Source of the DNA: Acetobacterium bakii
Lineage (GTDB): Bacteria; Bacillota; Clostridia; Eubacteriales; Eubacteriaceae
DNA length: 64,000 nucleotides
Assembly: GCF_001263355.1 (NCBI RefSeq)
Contig: NZ_LGYO01000034.1
Coordinates: 17,423 to 81,422 of the forward strand
Direction: 5' to 3'
Numbering within the stretch: position 1 is the first letter of the stretch; every line of letters starts with the position of its first letter. This document shows positions 62,202-64,000 of this stretch, in pieces. A model generated the notes under the pieces. It made no database searches and was not told the origin of the DNA. It saw only the letters and a program-made list of their open reading frames with translations. Made by a program: the position numbers and the translations under genes.

Positions 62202-63563
62202 TTAAATTTCCGATTTTATTACCGATAAACGTTTAAATTCACCCATCCAATTGCCTTGCCAATAATAAATGGCCATGCATAAAGCCGTAGAAGTCCAGGT
62301 AATGGGATAGGTAATGGCAATTCCCTGAATATCCTGAGATGAAGACATCGTCACAAATAAAAGAATGGTCCTTAATACACAAATATTGGTAAGAATAATC
62401 GCCATGGGCGGAACCGCCTTACCGGCACCCCGGATGGTTCCCCCAAGTACTTCCAGAATAAGGTAAATCCAATAAAAAGGCAGGGTGATGCTGATAATCT
62501 GAATGCCATAGTCTACGACGGAAGGATCACTGTTAATCACCCCAAATGCCTGTCTGCCCAAAATTAGAACAAAGGTGCTCATCAAAGCAGTAATGCCAAT
62601 GCCCATAAGAAGGCAAACTCTGGTTCCTTTCTTTACTCGATCATAATTCTCTGCTCCGATATTTTGGCTGGTAAAGGTTGTAATCGCCTGACCAATAGCT
62701 AGAATCGGCAGATAAATCATGAGTTCAACCTTAAAGTATGCCGTAAATGCAGTGATGGCATCCACCCCAAGGCTATTGACATGATACTGAACAAAAACAT
62801 TGGAAATGGTGATCACCAGAGCTTGAACTCCGGCGGGAACACCGATTTTCAGTATTTTGTAAAAATATGCTTTGGCTATGCTGATTTTTGTCAGGTCTAA
62901 TTTAAATTCGCTGTCAACATGCATCAGATAGTGTAACACCAATACGGCCGCAACGGTTTGTGAAAACAGGGTTGCCCAGGCGACTCCCACTACGCCAAAG
63001 TTAAATACCACGATAAACACACCATCCATGATAACATTGATGACCCCGCCAATGAGTTGAATATACATGGGCGTTTTTGAGTTACCCAGGGCTCTGATGA
63101 TACCGGAACCCATGTTATAGGTGACCACGGATACAATACTGATAAAATAAACCCGAATATAAGATACCGCCAATCCCATGATCTCATCCGGGGTATTAAT
63201 TAATTCTAAAAAATACGGGGCGCCGATCAGACCAATGAACATGATGATGATCCCGCAGATAAAACCCAGTCCAATGGCCGTGTGAACCACATTTTTTAAT
63301 TCCTTCTTATCGCCGGTTCCGAAAACATACGATGCCACCACACTGGAACCCACTGACATCCCAGAAAAAAACCCAACCAGACAGGTTACAAACAAGGAGC
63401 TGGCACCAACTGCGGCGGCGGCTTCTTTTCCTAAAAAATTACCGACATAGATTAAATCGACGGTATTGTATAATTGCTGTATAAAGCTTGTCCCCAGCAA
63501 AGGCAATGCAAAAAATAACAAATTTTTCCATATGACCCCTTCTGTTAAACTGTTATTTTTCAT
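62202..63563 (-). CDS. MATE-family multidrug/cation efflux transporter
   Basis: This 453-residue membrane protein has about twelve hydrophobic segments in two similar halves. MATE hallmarks include FALPLLGTSFIQQLYNTVDLIYVG at the N-terminus (shown in part), the later ALGNSKTPM, and TFTSQNIGAENYDRVKKG in the second half. MATE proteins exchange organic cations for Na+ or H+. The ATG follows a GAGGAG site. It is the first gene on its side of the CsoR remnant and its substrate is unknown. A link to the chelatase locus is not shown. Confidence 0.9.
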   Translation of the reverse strand: MKNNSLTEGVIWKNLLFFALPLLGTSFIQQLYNTVDLIYVGNFLGKEAAAAVGASSLFVTCLVGFFSGMSVGSSVVASYVFGTGDKKELKNVVHTAIGLGFICGIIIMFIGLIGAPYFLELINTPDEIMGLAVSYIRVYFISIVSVVTYNMGSGIIRALGNSKTPMYIQLIGGVINVIMDGVFIVVFNFGVVGVAWATLFSQTVAAVLVLHYLMHVDSEFKLDLTKISIAKAYFYKILKIGVPAGVQALVITISNVFVQYHVNSLGVDAITAFTAYFKVELMIYLPILAIGQAITTFTSQNIGAENYDRVKKGTRVCLLMGIGITALMSTFVLILGRQAFGVINSDPSVVDYGIQIISITLPFYWIYLILEVLGGTIRGAGKAVPPMAIILTNICVLRTILLFVTMSSSQDIQGIAITYPITWTSTALCMAIYYWQGNWMGEFKRLSVIKSEI

Positions 63564-63639
63564 TTTTTCTCCTCATGCACTTGGTTCGAGTTTATTTCCT
63601 TTGGGATTTCCATCTTTGCGACCTTTTCCACGCTATCTT

Positions 63640-64000
63640 TTACACCTCAAAAGGAATAACCGACGCCAATAGCTCTCTGGCATAATGACTTTCGGCTTTG
63701 GCCAATTGGCCACTTTTCAGCTCCTCCACTACCTTTCCCTGATACAAAAATAAAATTTTATTGCACAAATGGGACACCGCCTGCAAATCATGGGAGACAA
63801 AAAGGTAGGTGATATTCATTTCTACCCGTAATTGATGAAGGAGCTTGAGAATCTGAGATTGGACCGAAACGTCCAGCGAACTGATTGCTTCATCCAGTAC
63901 AATAAGCCTGGGATTTGTGGCGATAGCCCGGGCAATGCATACCCGCTGAAGCTGCCCGCCACTGAGTTCATGAGGGTAACGATCTTTTATCGCCGACTCT
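63640..64000 (-). CDS. Opp/Nik-type ABC transporter ATPase, C-terminal part (cut by window edge)
   Basis: Reading the minus strand from the right edge gives 119 residues without a start. They begin SAIKDRYPHELSGGQLQRV (ABC signature), then LIVLDEAISSLDVSVQSQIL (Walker B and D-loop) and YLFVSHDLQAVSHLCNKI (switch His), and end at a TAA at 63640. The SSLDVSVQSQIL pattern is typical of OppF/DppF/NikE ATPases. The gene continues beyond 64000. It may belong to a second nickel/peptide-type importer. Confidence 0.85.
   Translation of the reverse strand, partial: ESAIKDRYPHELSGGQLQRVCIARAIATNPRLIVLDEAISSLDVSVQSQILKLLHQLRVEMNITYLFVSHDLQAVSHLCNKILFLYQGKVVEELKSGQLAKAESHYARELLASVIPFEV

Overview
The window reads as a low-GC, anaerobic Firmicute (Clostridia), most like an acetogen of the Acetobacterium/Eubacteriaceae type. 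This is an inference from gene content (corrinoid and cobalt handling, FmdE, radical SAM, sigma-A promoters, AGGAGG ribosome sites), not a database match. Every gene I can support lies on the minus strand, so transcription runs from high to low coordinates. No intact transcription-factor gene is visible; control is by cobalamin riboswitches, attenuator hairpins and at least one shared operator.

Region A (about 2.85-33.3 kb) is a corrinoid/cobalt supercluster. A cobalamin riboswitch (33.1-33.3 kb) precedes cbiJ and the cobalt transporter cbiQ-cbiO-cbiM-cbiN. A second, near-identical riboswitch (28.9-29.1 kb) opens a run of about 26 kb: btuC, btuD, btuF, btuC, btuD, cbiZ, a cobN-like gene, an ABC-2 exporter pair, chlI, chlD, a second cobN-like gene, cbiC, a second btuF, a third cobN-like gene and a radical SAM/SPASM gene, ending at a terminator near 2.86 kb. 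The run joins corrinoid uptake, corrinoid remodelling (CbiZ) and three large chelatase subunits. A further riboswitch at 1.3-1.5 kb drives a second cbiM-cbiN pair at the left edge. Between them lies a small DnaJ-like/zinc-ribbon pair.

Region B (33.4-38.7 kb) holds a fourth cobalamin riboswitch. It has a consensus promoter and a terminator but no evident downstream gene, so it is probably a B12-responsive small RNA. Next comes an FmdE-methyltransferase-ABC importer operon. Region C (38.7-44.6 kb) is accessory: two BspA-type leucine-rich-repeat proteins, a CpXC protein behind a riboswitch-like leader, a solitary McrB-like ATPase, a methyltransferase and an ECF substrate-binding component.

Region D (44.7-61.8 kb) is a second metal/tetrapyrrole locus. 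An ABC-2 exporter pair, chlD, chlI, a fourth cobN-like gene and a FecBCD-type importer are followed by a NikABCDE/Opp-type transporter. Its promoter/operator closely resembles that of the FmdE operon. Upstream lies a frameshifted remnant of a CsoR-family metal sensor. A MATE exporter and the end of another Opp/Nik-type ATPase close the window.

The most interesting feature is the chelatase system. Four CobN-like proteins fall into two sequence classes. One class carries a CX4CX4C motif absent from the other, and one member has lost a conserved active-site-region histidine. The [ABC-2 exporter + ChlI + ChlD + CobN(Cys)] cassette occurs twice, both times near importers of the BtuFCD type. I infer a metallo-tetrapyrrole handling system (metal removal, metal exchange or metallophore cycling) beyond ordinary cobalt insertion for B12.
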